A DNA stretch of 64,000 nucleotides from JAFECT01 sp036501825 (GTDB lineage Bacteria; Pseudomonadota; Alphaproteobacteria; Caulobacterales; Caulobacteraceae): contig DASXZP010000036.1 of assembly GCA_036501825.1 (NCBI GenBank), positions 434,001 to 498,000 on the forward strand. The letters run 5' to 3'. Below are positions 42,131-50,524 of this stretch, one piece after another. The notes below the pieces were generated by a model. The model did not search any database, had not been told where the DNA came from, and saw nothing but the letters and a program-made list of their open reading frames with translations. Position 1 is the first letter of the stretch, and the number at the start of each line of letters is the position of its first letter. Both the position numbers and the translations under genes were made by a program.

Positions 42131-42940
42131 TTACGCCAACTCGCCGCGTTCCTTCATGCCGCGGATGACCTTGGCGATGAATTCGAAGGTGTCGGGGTCG
42201 TAGCCGATCGGTTCGGAATTGGCTTTCGCCTGAGTGAGCGCCTTGGCATAGGCGTCCCTCATGGCGTCCATCTGCGCTTGCGCCGGGCGCCGGAGTGCGC
42301 CGGTGATCGAGCGCCAACGATGCACCATGGCTTTCGCGTCGTCCGACTGGGTGTCGCCGATTTCTTTCAGACGCGTCGCTTCCGCGACGACCGCTTGCAG
42401 GTCCGCGCGGCGCGCGCTGGCGAGTTCGGTCGATTGCGCCTTGAGATCCCGGAAGGCCTGGCCGGCCTCGCCGGTCGGATCGCCGTCGGCGATCAGAGCT
42501 TCGAACTTGTCGGAAAACTTCTTCTTGTCTTGGTTTTGTTGCTGCACGACGGTTTCCTTGGTGAGGGTTGCCAGATCGTCCAGAGAAAGGTCGCGACCGT
42601 CTTCGAGCTGGCGTTGCGCCGCCTCGATGAGACCGATCGCGCGGGTGATCTTGTCGTGCTGCGCCGCGAGGCTTTCGCGTTGCAGCCGCAAGACGTCGCG
42701 CAGATGGGACCGACTGCCGATCAATCCGCTTATGGATTTCAACGGCAGCCCCAGGTCGCGCAGCACGATGATCTGGTGCAGACGCGCGATCTGGTCCGGG
42801 CCGTACAGACGCCAGCCGGACTCGGCCCGGTGAGGGACGACGAGCCCCTCCCGCTCATAGACCTTGAGCGCCTTGGTGCTGACGCCTAATCGCCGCGCCG
42901 TCTCCCCAGGGCCGAGCCACGTCTGTTTCTCGCCGGCCAT
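42131..42940 (-). CDS. MerR family transcriptional regulator with TipA-like effector region
   Basis: A 269-residue activator. The MerR HTH is at about 10-80 (GPGETARRLGVSTKALKVYEREGLV, YGPDQIARLHQIIVLRDLGLPL), followed by a coiled-coil dimerisation helix (LRDVLRLQRESLAAQHDKITRAIGLIEAA) and a C-terminal helical domain of about 120 residues rich in Gln and Lys, like TipAS/antibiotic-binding effector domains. The effector is unknown. ATG 42940 is the first with AAAGG upstream. Its own promoter region shows the 19-base spacer typical of MerR-controlled promoters, so autoregulation is likely. Confidence 0.85.
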   Translation of the reverse strand: MAGEKQTWLGPGETARRLGVSTKALKVYEREGLVVPHRAESGWRLYGPDQIARLHQIIVLRDLGLPLKSISGLIGSRSHLRDVLRLQRESLAAQHDKITRAIGLIEAAQRQLEDGRDLSLDDLATLTKETVVQQQNQDKKKFSDKFEALIADGDPTGEAGQAFRDLKAQSTELASARRADLQAVVAEATRLKEIGDTQSDDAKAMVHRWRSITGALRRPAQAQMDAMRDAYAKALTQAKANSEPIGYDPDTFEFIAKVIRGMKERGELA

Positions 42941-42968
42941 CCCCGACCTTTCGTTTCGGACCCCTGCC

Positions 42969-42999
42969 TCTGTAAGGGTGTCCCCAGGGGCCATTGCAA
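42969..42999 (-). promoter_or_regulatory. Candidate MerR-type promoter with 19-bp spacer
   Basis: Reading toward the MerR gene, TTGCAA (42994-42999) and TACAGA (42969-42974) are separated by exactly 19 bases, the overlong spacing that MerR activators correct. The spacer contains the dyad CCCCTGGGG. The start codon lies about 30 bases downstream of the -10. No other gene lies in this direction, so the regulator probably controls itself. The -10 is a poor match to TATAAT. Confidence 0.45.
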
Positions 43000-43154
43000 G
43001 CGGTGATCCGACGTGACCCGCCGGTAATCGCGATGGGATTGGGCGCTCTTATGTCGGACGCCGCGAGGGGGATCGACATGTCGGGCAAGACCACACTCTT
43101 AGCGGGTCATCGCGATGGATGAGCCGAAATAGAGCGCGCTTCAGACCACGCAGC

Positions 43155-43337
43155 TCACTTCCACGGCAGCCACAGTCGATCGGAAAACCTTAGATAGAAG
43201 GCTCCGAACACCAGGACGATCCCGACGTTTACCGCCAGCCTCGCCCAGAAGTGGTGTCTGAAAAAGGCGATGTCCACGCCGACGATTACGGCCGCCATGG
43301 CGACCAAATAGAGCATTGCGAGTATCCGGCCGTTCAT
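43155..43337 (-). CDS. Small two-span membrane protein, 60 residues
   Basis: A 60-residue protein of two hydrophobic helices (about 6-26, MLYLVAMAAVIVGVDIAFF, and 32-50, LAVNVGIVLVFGAFYLRF) joined by a basic His/Arg loop (RHHFWAR). Proteins with the same opening (NGRILAMLYLVAM) occur, as I recall, in other bacteria without known function. GAGGTGAGG precedes the ATG. It precedes the MerR gene by about 210 bases, a stretch with only the MerR promoter and no further gene. Confidence 0.72.
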   Translation of the reverse strand: MNGRILAMLYLVAMAAVIVGVDIAFFRHHFWARLAVNVGIVLVFGAFYLRFSDRLWLPWK

Positions 43338-43405
43338 CGAAGCCTCACCTCGAGCCGCCCAGCTTGTTTAAACGCTCTTGCCGCCGGGTCCGTTCAGGGC
43401 CGGCC

Positions 43406-43879
43406 TTAAAGTTCACCGGCGGCGAGACGCGCTTCCAGCCGCAGCAGCCCGCCCTTGATCATCCGGCCGTAGGGATCATCCGGCAGGGCGTCGACCTTGT
43501 CGGACGCGACGCGGGCGTAGCGCCGGGCGGCGTCGACCTCGCCCCGCCGCCGGCTGGCGTCGGCCACATTCAGGTAGAGCGAGGCGAGAAAGCTCGGCGG
43601 AACCGCCCCCGAATCTCCCCCGTCAGCATTTCCGCCGTCAGCGTCCCGGCTGCCGGTCGCGGCTTCGAGCGCGCGCAGGTCCCATTCGAGCTCGTCGGCG
43701 ACATTGGCCTCCGTATCGGCAAGAAAATGCGCGATGGTGCAGAGCTGCAGCGGGTCGCCGTGCGCGGACAGCTTATCCCAGAGCGCCAACAACATCGTGC
43801 GCCCCTGCTCGCGTTCGCCACGCTGCAGAGTCGCGGCCGCTTCGGTTATCTCCTGCATCTCCGGCGACGTCGGTTCCAT
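43406..43879 (-). CDS. Hypothetical helical-repeat protein
   Basis: A 157-residue soluble, mostly helical protein with a TPR-like character (LYLNVADASRRRGEVDAARRYARVASDKV) and a conserved-looking central segment (GDPLQLCTIAHFLADTEANVADELEWDLRALEAA). A Gly/Asp-rich low-complexity linker (DADGGNADGGDS) interrupts it. Similar HDPL..CTIAHYLAD-type proteins occur in actinobacteria, from memory. It starts 9 bases downstream of the LanC-like gene in the same direction, so co-expression is likely. Function unknown. Confidence 0.68.
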   Translation of the reverse strand: MEPTSPEMQEITEAAATLQRGEREQGRTMLLALWDKLSAHGDPLQLCTIAHFLADTEANVADELEWDLRALEAATGSRDADGGNADGGDSGAVPPSFLASLYLNVADASRRRGEVDAARRYARVASDKVDALPDDPYGRMIKGGLLRLEARLAAGEL

Positions 43880-43888
43880 GGGCGAAGG

Positions 43889-45244
43889 CTAACCGACGAA
43901 GGGCGTGTCGGGAAAGTCGATGGCCCAGCGTTTTCCCGCCGCGGTGCGGTCGAGGCGCAGCAGGAACGCGCCCACCCCGGCGGCGCCCTGCATGAAGCCG
44001 GTCTGCGCCACGCGATTATCCGGCTGGGTGCGGTTCTCGGCTTGAATCCAGCGCAGGCCGGCTGCGTCCTGGGTGCGGCGCTGCAGGGTATCGGCGACGA
44101 CGCGTTCGATCATGGCGCGCGCTTTCGGGTCGTGCAGATAGCGCTCCAGGTCGAGGAAGTATTGACCCATGCCGGTGTCGCCGCAGCACTGGCTGATGTT
44201 TTCCCAATAGCCCGCCGAGCGCTGTTCCGGCACGCCGGTCGCGATCAGACCGCGGGTGAGCGAATGCACCCAGTCGAGCCATTGCTGTTCGCCGGTCGTC
44301 TGATGCAGCCGGTAGAACAGCCGAGCGGTGCCGCCGGGGCCGTGGCACCAGCTCAGATAGTAGAGATCACGTCCGCCCGGATCGTGGTGGAAGATCAGCG
44401 TCCCGTCGCCCTTGCGCGTCGCGATGGCGTCAAGATAGCGGGCGGCGGACAGCGCGCCATCGAGAAAGACGCGATCGCCCGTGCGCTGGTGCAGGCTGGC
44501 CAGGAAATAGCCGACGCCGGACGCGCCGTGGGAAAAGTTCGGATAGTTGGTCTTGAGCGACGCAGACGGAAACCACAGGGTCCCGCCTTCGGCCGCATGA
44601 CCGCATTCGATCAGGCGCAGCCCCGCCTTGCGCGCCAGCGCCAGCGCCTCCGCATCGCCCCAGCGTCGATGCGCGTCGAGCAGCGCCAGCCCGATCCCCG
44701 CCGAGCCGCTGATGACGTCATAACCGTCGTCCCATTGCACGCCGGCGCCGACCGCCTGCGTGCGCGCCTTCACGCGACCGATGATCTCGCGTCCGGCCCG
44801 GTCATACCGCGCATCGCCGCCCGCGGTCGCGGCACTGGCGACGGCGAAGCCGATCCCCGCGAGCCCGCTGTAGAGGCCGCAATCGATCTTGTCGCCCTGC
44901 GCTGCGACCTCGGACATCAGATAGTCCGCGCCCGCCTCAGCCGACGTCATCCAGCGGCGATCTCCGGTGCTGTTGTACAGCTCCGCCAGAAACACCACGA
45001 CGCCCGCCGTGCCGTTGTACAGATCCGGCTCGACGCTCTCGGGCTTCAGCGGATCGGCCGGCCAGCGCACGCCGCGGTCGCTCACCTGCCGCGACGCCTC
45101 GATCCACGCGGCGCACTGCAGCGCGAGATCGAGATACGGCCGCTTGCTGTCGGGCTTCAGTTCACCCGCCCACGCGGGCGGCAGACCCAGGAACGCCGCG
45201 GTCAGCGCCGCCTGTCCAAGCCACGCGCGCCGATTGATCGTCAT
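43889..45244 (-). CDS. Exported lanthionine synthetase C-like protein
   Basis: A 451-residue protein with a Tat-like signal peptide (NRRAWLGQAALTAAFLG, cleavage after PAWA at about residue 26) and a LanC-like alpha/alpha barrel built of repeated G-x-A-G-x-x motifs (NGTAGVVVFL, SGLAGIGFAV, SGSAGIGLALL, HGASGVGYFL, HGPGGTARLFY, CGDTGMGQYFL, QGAAGVGAFLL). Candidate zinc ligands are Cys300 (WCHG) and Cys353-Cys354 (QCCG); nisin cyclase NisC has Cys-Cys-His at these places. His239 matches the NisC active-site histidine. No precursor peptide, dehydratase or transporter gene is nearby. It may be a periplasmic thiol or glycan-modifying enzyme rather than a lantibiotic cyclase. Confidence 0.8.
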   Translation of the reverse strand: MTINRRAWLGQAALTAAFLGLPPAWAGELKPDSKRPYLDLALQCAAWIEASRQVSDRGVRWPADPLKPESVEPDLYNGTAGVVVFLAELYNSTGDRRWMTSAEAGADYLMSEVAAQGDKIDCGLYSGLAGIGFAVASAATAGGDARYDRAGREIIGRVKARTQAVGAGVQWDDGYDVISGSAGIGLALLDAHRRWGDAEALALARKAGLRLIECGHAAEGGTLWFPSASLKTNYPNFSHGASGVGYFLASLHQRTGDRVFLDGALSAARYLDAIATRKGDGTLIFHHDPGGRDLYYLSWCHGPGGTARLFYRLHQTTGEQQWLDWVHSLTRGLIATGVPEQRSAGYWENISQCCGDTGMGQYFLDLERYLHDPKARAMIERVVADTLQRRTQDAAGLRWIQAENRTQPDNRVAQTGFMQGAAGVGAFLLRLDRTAAGKRWAIDFPDTPFVG

Positions 45245-45293
45245 CCTGGAAAGCTCCGCCCATCCGGGGGAGTCTTAGCAGACTATGCCGCGT

Positions 45294-45617
45294 TCAGTGC
45301 ACCGCCGCGTGCGCCAGGACGGTGGCGGCGCTGGCGACGCCGGCCCAGGCGAGGGGGATGGCCAGGGCCCAGGTGGTCGCAAGGATCGGGCGGCCGTTGC
45401 GGAAGTTGCGCACCACGCGCGCCAGCAGCGGGCCGGTGATCGGACCCAGCACGCCGTAGGCGCTGAGCTTGATCAGTTCGCTGCGCGGGCGGTTGCGCAA
45501 GCTCCAGAGCCCTCGAAGCGCCCAGAAACCCGCGACGCCCATGCCGACGATGATCGCGGCCATGGCCGAGGCCTCACAGGCGAGGCGGATCAGGACGAAG
45601 ATAATATGCGGGCTCAT
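45294..45617 (-). CDS. Small membrane protein of unknown function
   Basis: A 107-residue protein with three to four hydrophobic segments (about 3-12, 17-32, 52-66 and 78-105) and a basic middle (RNRPRSELIKL, RVVRNFRNGR). No family is recognised. ATG 45617 is preceded by CGGAG. The open frame continues 23 codons upstream without membrane character. It is upstream of the LanC-like gene in the same direction, about 50 bases away, so it may share that transcript. A GGTTTCG/CGAAACC inverted repeat lies just before its start. Confidence 0.6.
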   Translation of the reverse strand: MSPHIIFVLIRLACEASAMAAIIVGMGVAGFWALRGLWSLRNRPRSELIKLSAYGVLGPITGPLLARVVRNFRNGRPILATTWALAIPLAWAGVASAATVLAHAAVH

Positions 45618-45761
45618 CACACAACTCCGGCGAAGGTTTCGTCCCGGATCGGAGCGATGGGCGAAACCATGCCGGCCGCTTTGCAAGGATCACGCGCCGC
45701 GGCGCGGTTAAGCTAGCTCTGCGACAATCTGCACCAAGAGCCTGCGCGGCCCGCGCACGCG

Positions 45762-46664
45762 TTAAGCGTGAACGCCGGCGCCGTAGTCCATCTCCGCCAG
45801 ATCCGCGAGGATGCCCGGTCCCTTCGGCGTCCAGCCGAGACGCTGCCGCGTCCACGCACTCGAGGCCGGCATGTCCAGGCCCGCGAACAGGCTCATCCAG
45901 CCGAAGTGCGCGGCCGCCTCGTCCGGCGACAGAGATTTCACCGGCACGCCCAGGCCCTGGCCGATGGCCTGGGCGAAGTCGTGCGCCGACACGCCTTCCT
46001 CGTCGACGGCGTGAAAGCGTTCGCCCCCGCGGCCCTGTTCCACCGCCAGCTTGTAGAGCAGCGCCACGTCCGACACGTGCGCCGCCGGCCAGCGATTGGC
46101 GCCGTCGCCGACGTAGGCCGACAGGCCGGTGGCGCGGGCGATCTCGATCAGCGGCGAGACCAGACCCTGCTTGCGCGTGTCGTGCACCTGGGGCAGGCGC
46201 ATCACGATAACCTTGACGCCGTCCGCCGCCAGCCGGGCGCCCTCGACCTCCGACGCCGTGCGCGGGTTGGGGTGCTCGAGGTTCATCACGTCTTCGACCG
46301 CCATCTGGCCGTGACCGGGCGCGCCGATGCCCGTGCCCGAGGTGATCACGAACGGCTTGTCCGTCCCCTTCAGCACCGCGCCCATGGCCGCGATGGCGCG
46401 GCGGTCCTTCTCGCAGTTGGCCACGAAGTTGGAAAAGTCGTGGTCGAAGGCGCAGTGGATCGTCGCATCCGCCTGAAGCGCGCCGTCGGCCAGGCTGTCG
46501 ACGTCCTCGAGCGTCCCGCGATGAACCTCCGTCCCGGCCTTGCGCAGCGCCTGCGCCCCGGCGTCCGAGCGGGTGAGGCCCAGCACCTTGTGGCCGCCGG
46601 CAAGCAGCAGGGGGGTGACGTGGGCGCCGATGAAGCCGGTCGCGCCGGTGAGGAAAATGCGCAT
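45762..46664 (-). CDS. Extended SDR, NAD(P)-dependent epimerase-like oxidoreductase
   Basis: A 300-residue cytoplasmic Rossmann protein of the atypical/extended short-chain dehydrogenase group. The dinucleotide motif MRIFLTGATGFIGAHVTPLLL is at the N-terminus, and FVITSGTGIG and the middle strand VKVIVMRLPQVHD follow. The usual YxxxK is not obvious, as in atypical SDRs that act as NAD(P)-binding isomerases or sensors. ATG 46664 is supported by the motif's place. It is divergent from a MmyB-like regulator, a common regulator/SDR pair. Confidence 0.85.
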   Translation of the reverse strand: MRIFLTGATGFIGAHVTPLLLAGGHKVLGLTRSDAGAQALRKAGTEVHRGTLEDVDSLADGALQADATIHCAFDHDFSNFVANCEKDRRAIAAMGAVLKGTDKPFVITSGTGIGAPGHGQMAVEDVMNLEHPNPRTASEVEGARLAADGVKVIVMRLPQVHDTRKQGLVSPLIEIARATGLSAYVGDGANRWPAAHVSDVALLYKLAVEQGRGGERFHAVDEEGVSAHDFAQAIGQGLGVPVKSLSPDEAAAHFGWMSLFAGLDMPASSAWTRQRLGWTPKGPGILADLAEMDYGAGVHA

Positions 46665-46718
46665 GGGGAGGTCTCCGAGGTTGTCAGGGCGCGGATTTGG
46701 TCCCACGCTCTGTCCTGT

Positions 46719-46746
46719 TAAAGTAGTGACTTTATCCTAGTATAAT
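46719..46746 (+). promoter_or_regulatory. Operator-like palindrome and -10 box between SDR and MmyB-like genes
   Basis: TAAAGT (46719-46724) and ACTTTA (46729-46734) form a 16-base dyad with a 4-base centre. A perfect TATAAT follows at 46741-46746 in the direction of the MmyB-like gene, whose TTG start is 21 bases later. A repressor bound at the dyad would cover the -35 to -10 interval and could also act on the divergent SDR gene. Target protein unproven; the MmyB-like regulator is the natural candidate. Confidence 0.45.
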
Positions 46747-46767
46747 TCTCACCCGGATCGGCCCGCC

Positions 46768-47598
46768 TTGACCATCGACACGACCAACAAGCTCGGAACC
46801 TACCTGCGCGACCGGCGCACCCGCCTGGATCCGGCCGCGCTGGGCTTCTCCGGCGGGCGGCGGCGCACGCCGGGCCTGCGGCGCGAGGAGGTGGCCCAGC
46901 GCGCCAACATCAGCCCCACCTGGTACACCTGGCTCGAGCAGGGCCGCGGCGGCGCGCCGTCCGCCGACGTGCTGAACCGCATCGCCGCCGGCCTGATGCT
47001 GACCGAACCGGAACGCGAGCACCTGTTCATGCTGGCGCTCGGGCGCCCGCCCGAGGTGCGCTACAAGGCCGTCGATGGCGTCACGCCCCGTCTGCAGCGG
47101 GTGCTCGACGCCATGCCGTTCACGCCGGCGATCATCAAGACCGCGACCTGGGACGTCATCGCCTGGAACCGCGCCGCCGCGGTGGTGCTGACCGACTACG
47201 CGCAACTGCCGCCCGGCCGGCGCAACATCCTGCGCCTGATGTTCGAGAACGCGCACGTGCGCGCAGCACAGGAAGATTGGCTCAGCGTCGCGCGTCTGGT
47301 GGTGGCGGCCTTTCGCGCCGACGCCGCTCGCGCGGGTGCCGACGAAGCGATCACCGACCTGGTCGAAGACCTGTCGCGGCTCAGTCCCGAGTTCGAGACG
47401 CTGTGGCGCGAGAAAGACATCCCCAACCGGGGCGAAGGTCTGAAACGCATCAAACACCCGGACCTCGGCCTGCTCGAACTCGAGTTCTCCGTCTTCGCGG
47501 TCGACGGACGTCCGGAGCTCGGCATGCTGGTCTATAACCCGGCGACCCGAGCGGGCGCCGAGCGCCTTCGCGCGTTCATCGAGGCGCGAGCGGCTTAG
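46768..47598 (+). CDS. MmyB-like XRE family transcriptional regulator
   Basis: A 276-residue regulator. The N-terminal Cro/CI HTH (LGTYLRDRRTRLDPA, RRTPGLRREEVAQRANISPTWYTWLEQGR) carries the RRTPGLRREEVA signature of the MmyB group. The C-terminal 180 residues form a PAS-like ligand-binding domain (TPAIIKTATWDVIAWNRAA, LMFENAHVRAAQEDW). In related bacteria such proteins often control a divergent oxidoreductase gene; here that is the SDR. The start is TTG 46768. Its 3' end overlaps the convergent PAP2 gene by 23 bases. Confidence 0.88.
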   Translation: MTIDTTNKLGTYLRDRRTRLDPAALGFSGGRRRTPGLRREEVAQRANISPTWYTWLEQGRGGAPSADVLNRIAAGLMLTEPEREHLFMLALGRPPEVRYKAVDGVTPRLQRVLDAMPFTPAIIKTATWDVIAWNRAAAVVLTDYAQLPPGRRNILRLMFENAHVRAAQEDWLSVARLVVAAFRADAARAGADEAITDLVEDLSRLSPEFETLWREKDIPNRGEGLKRIKHPDLGLLELEFSVFAVDGRPELGMLVYNPATRAGAERLRAFIEARAA

Positions 47599-48340
47599 CC
47601 GCCGCCGCGCTCTGGTTCGCGGGCTCGTCGAGGCGATGGCGGGTGATGCGTTCCCACAGGAAGGACGCGAACCAGCAGGTCACCGCCCAGGCCGCCCCGA
47701 TGCTCCAACCGGCCAGGACGTCAGTGGTCCAATGGACGCCGAGATAGATGCGCGTCACACCGACCAGGCCCGCGGTGATCACCGCAACGGCGACGACATA
47801 GGCCTTCAACCGTTTCTGTTTCTGCACCCGCGCCAGCAACACCGCGAGCGTCAGGTACGCCACCGCCGACAGCATGGCGTGGCCGCTGGGGAACGAGGCG
47901 TTGACCACCGTCTCCAGGCGATAGGCGAGCGGCGGCCGCTCGCGTTCGAAATAGTCCTTCAGGAACTGGCACACGCCCATGCCGCCGCCGAGCGCGACCA
48001 CGATCATCCCCGCCGCGCAGAAACGCCGTTTCACCAGGGCGAAGCCGATCACCACCAGGGCGACGAAGATGAGCACCGACAAACTGCCCAGCGAACTCAG
48101 ATCGCGCGCGACTTCGGTCAGCCAGACCGGGCCGATCGGGACCCCGGGTTGACCGGGTTGGCGCAGCGCCTGGAGGATCCCCAGGTCGAAGCCGCGGGTT
48201 TCCCCTTCGACCAGGGTTTCGCTCATGATGTGGAGGAAGGACTGGAGGGCGAAAGCCCCCACAGCCAGGATGGACAAGGGGCCCGCCTCGGTCCTCAGAA
48301 ACCGAAAACCCTGGGCCAATTGGTCGCGGCCGAGCGGCAT
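47576..48340 (-). CDS. PAP2 superfamily membrane phosphatase
   Basis: A 254-residue integral membrane protein with about six helices and the three PAP2 motifs: KDYFERERPP, PSGHAMLSA and TRIYLGVHWTTDVLAG (Arg, His and Asp). It probably dephosphorylates a lipid phosphate such as phosphatidic acid, phosphatidylglycerol phosphate or undecaprenyl diphosphate on the outer face of the inner membrane. ATG 48340 follows a GTG one codon earlier. The C-terminus is an Ala-rich tail. It shares with uppP a possible role in carrier-lipid recycling. Confidence 0.88.
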   Translation of the reverse strand: MPLGRDQLAQGFRFLRTEAGPLSILAVGAFALQSFLHIMSETLVEGETRGFDLGILQALRQPGQPGVPIGPVWLTEVARDLSSLGSLSVLIFVALVVIGFALVKRRFCAAGMIVVALGGGMGVCQFLKDYFERERPPLAYRLETVVNASFPSGHAMLSAVAYLTLAVLLARVQKQKRLKAYVVAVAVITAGLVGVTRIYLGVHWTTDVLAGWSIGAAWAVTCWFASFLWERITRHRLDEPANQSAAAAKPLAPR

Positions 48341-48497
48341 CACCGGGGCGAACGAGGGGGTTAACGAGAGGTTCCCAAGCTGGGCCGCGGCCAGTCACAA
48401 ATCTTTGACACAAGGCCCCGCCTTGAGTCGCGCGAAGTCCACATCTTTTTCCGCGTTCGGAGGGTCCCCCTCCTATTGACCGACCCTTAACCCTATG

Positions 48498-48545
48498 TCC
48501 CCATATGTGGAGGTCAGGGCGCTCCGAAACCACATTATCTAGTGT
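48498..48545 (+). promoter_or_regulatory. Tandem NrdR-box-like sites before nrdA
   Basis: The 16-base site CCACATTATCTAGTGT (48530-48545) matches the NrdR consensus ACACWATATATWGTGT at 13 positions. A weaker copy, TCCCCATATGTGGAGG (48498-48513), matches at 9 positions. The two centres are 32 bases apart, the three-turn spacing at which NrdR boxes usually occur in pairs. They lie about 60-100 bases before the nrdA start, in a 261-base gap that holds no gene. NrdR represses RNR genes according to ATP/dATP level; its gene is not in the window. Confidence 0.65.
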
Positions 48546-48601
48546 TTGGGAGCAGGGCATCGCCTTATCGGCAACGGGTTCGGGGAAGAGTAAAGTAAGT
48601 C

Positions 48602-50467
48602 ATGGCTGGGCAAGAAGCCGCTAAGCGGGAAGGTCTACAACCATCACAAAAGGCCCAGCGGCCGTCGCAGCCGCCGGTGCTCAAACTGGTCAAAAAGGTC
48701 GAGGTCGATCGCGACCGCGACGTGCTGCTGACCGACTTCGGCAAGACCACGCTGGAGGACCGCTACCTGCTCCCGGGGGAGAGCTATCAGGACATGTTCG
48801 CGCGCGTCGCCACGGCCTTCGCCGATGACGCCGAGCATGCCCAGCGGATCTACGATTACATCTCCAAGCTCTGGTTCATGCCGGCGACGCCGGTGTTGTC
48901 GAACGGCGGCGCGGCGCGCGGCCTGCCGATCTCGTGCTTCCTGAATTCGGTCGGCGACAGCCTCGAAGGCATCGTCGGCACCTGGAACGAAAACGTCGCC
49001 CTGGCGTCGAACGGCGGCGGCATCGGCACCTACTGGGGCCGGGTGCGCTCGATCGGCGAAAAGGTGAAGGGCGCGGGCCAGACCTCGGGCATCATCCCCT
49101 TCATCCGCGTGATGGACAGCCTGACCCTGGCGATCAGCCAGGGCAGCCTGCGCCGGGGTTCCGCGGCCGTGTACCTGGACGTCCACCACCCGGAAATCGA
49201 GGAATTCCTGGAGATCCGCAAGCCGTCCGGCGACTTCAACCGCAAGTCGCTGAACCTGCACCACGGCATCAACATCACCGACGAGTTCATGGAGGCCGTG
49301 CGCGACGGCGCGCCCTTCGGTCTGCGCAGTCCCAAGAACGACGACGTCGTGCGCATGGTCGATGCGCGTTCGCTCTGGCAGAAGATCCTCGAGATCCGCC
49401 TGCAGACCGGCGAGCCCTACCTGATCTTCTCCGACACGGTGAACCGCGCCCTGCCACAACACCAGCGCGAGCTGGGCCTGAAGGTGACGCAGTCGAACCT
49501 GTGTTCGGAAATCATGCTGCACTCGGGCCCCGACCATCTGGGCAACGACCGCACCGCGGTCTGCTGCCTGTCGTCGGTGAACGCGGAAAAGTATCTCGAG
49601 TGGCGCGACGACGAGCGCTTCATCGAAGACGTCATGCGCTTCCTCGACAATGTGCTGCAGGACTTCATCGACCGCGCGCCGGAAGCGATGGCGACGGCGA
49701 TCTATTCCGCCGAGCGCGAGCGCTCCGTGGGCCTGGGCCTGATGGGCTTCCACAGCTTCCTGCAGTCGCAGAACGTGTCGCTGGAGAGCGCCATGGCCAA
49801 GTCGTGGAACATGCGCATCTTCAAGCACCTTCGCCGTGAGGCCGACAAGGCCTCGCGCGTGATCGCCGAAGAGCGCGGCCCGTGCCCCGACGCGGCAGAG
49901 CGCGGCGTGATGGAGCGCTTCTCGCACAAGCTGGCGATCGCGCCGACCGCGTCGATCTCGATCATCTGCGGCGGCACTTCCGCCGGCATCGAGCCGATCC
50001 CGGCCAACTGCTACACCCACAAGACCCTGTCGGGTTCGTTTGCGGTGAAGAACCCGTACCTGGAGCGGCTGCTGGGCGAAAAGGGCAAGGATACGCCCGA
50101 GGTCTGGGGCTCGATCCTCGAGCACGAGGGTTCGGTCGCGCACCTCGATTTCCTGACGCCGGATGAGAAGGACGTCTACAAGACCGCCTTCGAAATCGAC
50201 CAGCGCTGGGTCATCGAACTCGCCGCCGACCGCACGCCGGAAATCTGCCAGTCGCAGTCGCTGAACGTCTTTCTGCCGGGCGACATCGACAAATGGGACC
50301 TGCACATGATGCACTGGACCGCGTGGGAACGGGGCGTGAAGTCGCTCTACTACCTGCGCTCCAAGTCGGTGCAACGCGCCGCCTTCGCCGGCGCCGACGT
50401 GGTGGAAAAAGCCGACTTCATCGCCGGCGCCAAAACCGACTACGAGGAATGCCTCGCCTGTCAGTGA
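48602..50467 (+). CDS. nrdA: Class I ribonucleoside-diphosphate reductase, alpha subunit (no ATP-cone)
   Basis: A 621-residue catalytic subunit that reduces NDPs to dNDPs with the NrdB radical. Residues inferred by alignment: Cys112 (ISCFLNSVGDS) and Cys322 (CCLSS) as the redox pair, radical Cys301 with Asn299 and Glu303 in QSNLCSEIML, the two radical-transfer tyrosines in SLYYLRS, and a C-terminal CxxC (Cys617, Cys620) for reductant. The N-terminal ATP-cone of about 90 residues found in E. coli NrdA is absent; residues 1-28 are low complexity. nrdB lies 3.4 kb downstream behind a terminator. Confidence 0.93.
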   Translation: MAGQEAAKREGLQPSQKAQRPSQPPVLKLVKKVEVDRDRDVLLTDFGKTTLEDRYLLPGESYQDMFARVATAFADDAEHAQRIYDYISKLWFMPATPVLSNGGAARGLPISCFLNSVGDSLEGIVGTWNENVALASNGGGIGTYWGRVRSIGEKVKGAGQTSGIIPFIRVMDSLTLAISQGSLRRGSAAVYLDVHHPEIEEFLEIRKPSGDFNRKSLNLHHGINITDEFMEAVRDGAPFGLRSPKNDDVVRMVDARSLWQKILEIRLQTGEPYLIFSDTVNRALPQHQRELGLKVTQSNLCSEIMLHSGPDHLGNDRTAVCCLSSVNAEKYLEWRDDERFIEDVMRFLDNVLQDFIDRAPEAMATAIYSAERERSVGLGLMGFHSFLQSQNVSLESAMAKSWNMRIFKHLRREADKASRVIAEERGPCPDAAERGVMERFSHKLAIAPTASISIICGGTSAGIEPIPANCYTHKTLSGSFAVKNPYLERLLGEKGKDTPEVWGSILEHEGSVAHLDFLTPDEKDVYKTAFEIDQRWVIELAADRTPEICQSQSLNVFLPGDIDKWDLHMMHWTAWERGVKSLYYLRSKSVQRAAFAGADVVEKADFIAGAKTDYEECLACQ

Positions 50468-50490
50468 ACTAGGCGTTCGAGAACAACATC

Positions 50491-50524
50491 GAACGGCCGC
50501 GCCTGGGTGCGGCCGTTCTTTTTT
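50491..50524 (+). terminator. Intrinsic terminator of nrdA
   Basis: GAACGGCCGC (50491-50500) and GCGGCCGTTC (50509-50518) form a perfect 10-bp stem with an 8-base loop, followed at once by six T residues (50519-50524). It begins 24 bases after the nrdA stop. A long inverted repeat starts on the very next base. The signal is a textbook Rho-independent terminator and implies that nrdA is not co-transcribed with nrdB. Confidence 0.92.

Noticed and set aside
43155..45617. A lantibiotic gene cluster around the LanC-like gene
   Set aside because: No precursor peptide, LanB/LanM dehydratase, protease or ABC exporter found within several kb on either side.
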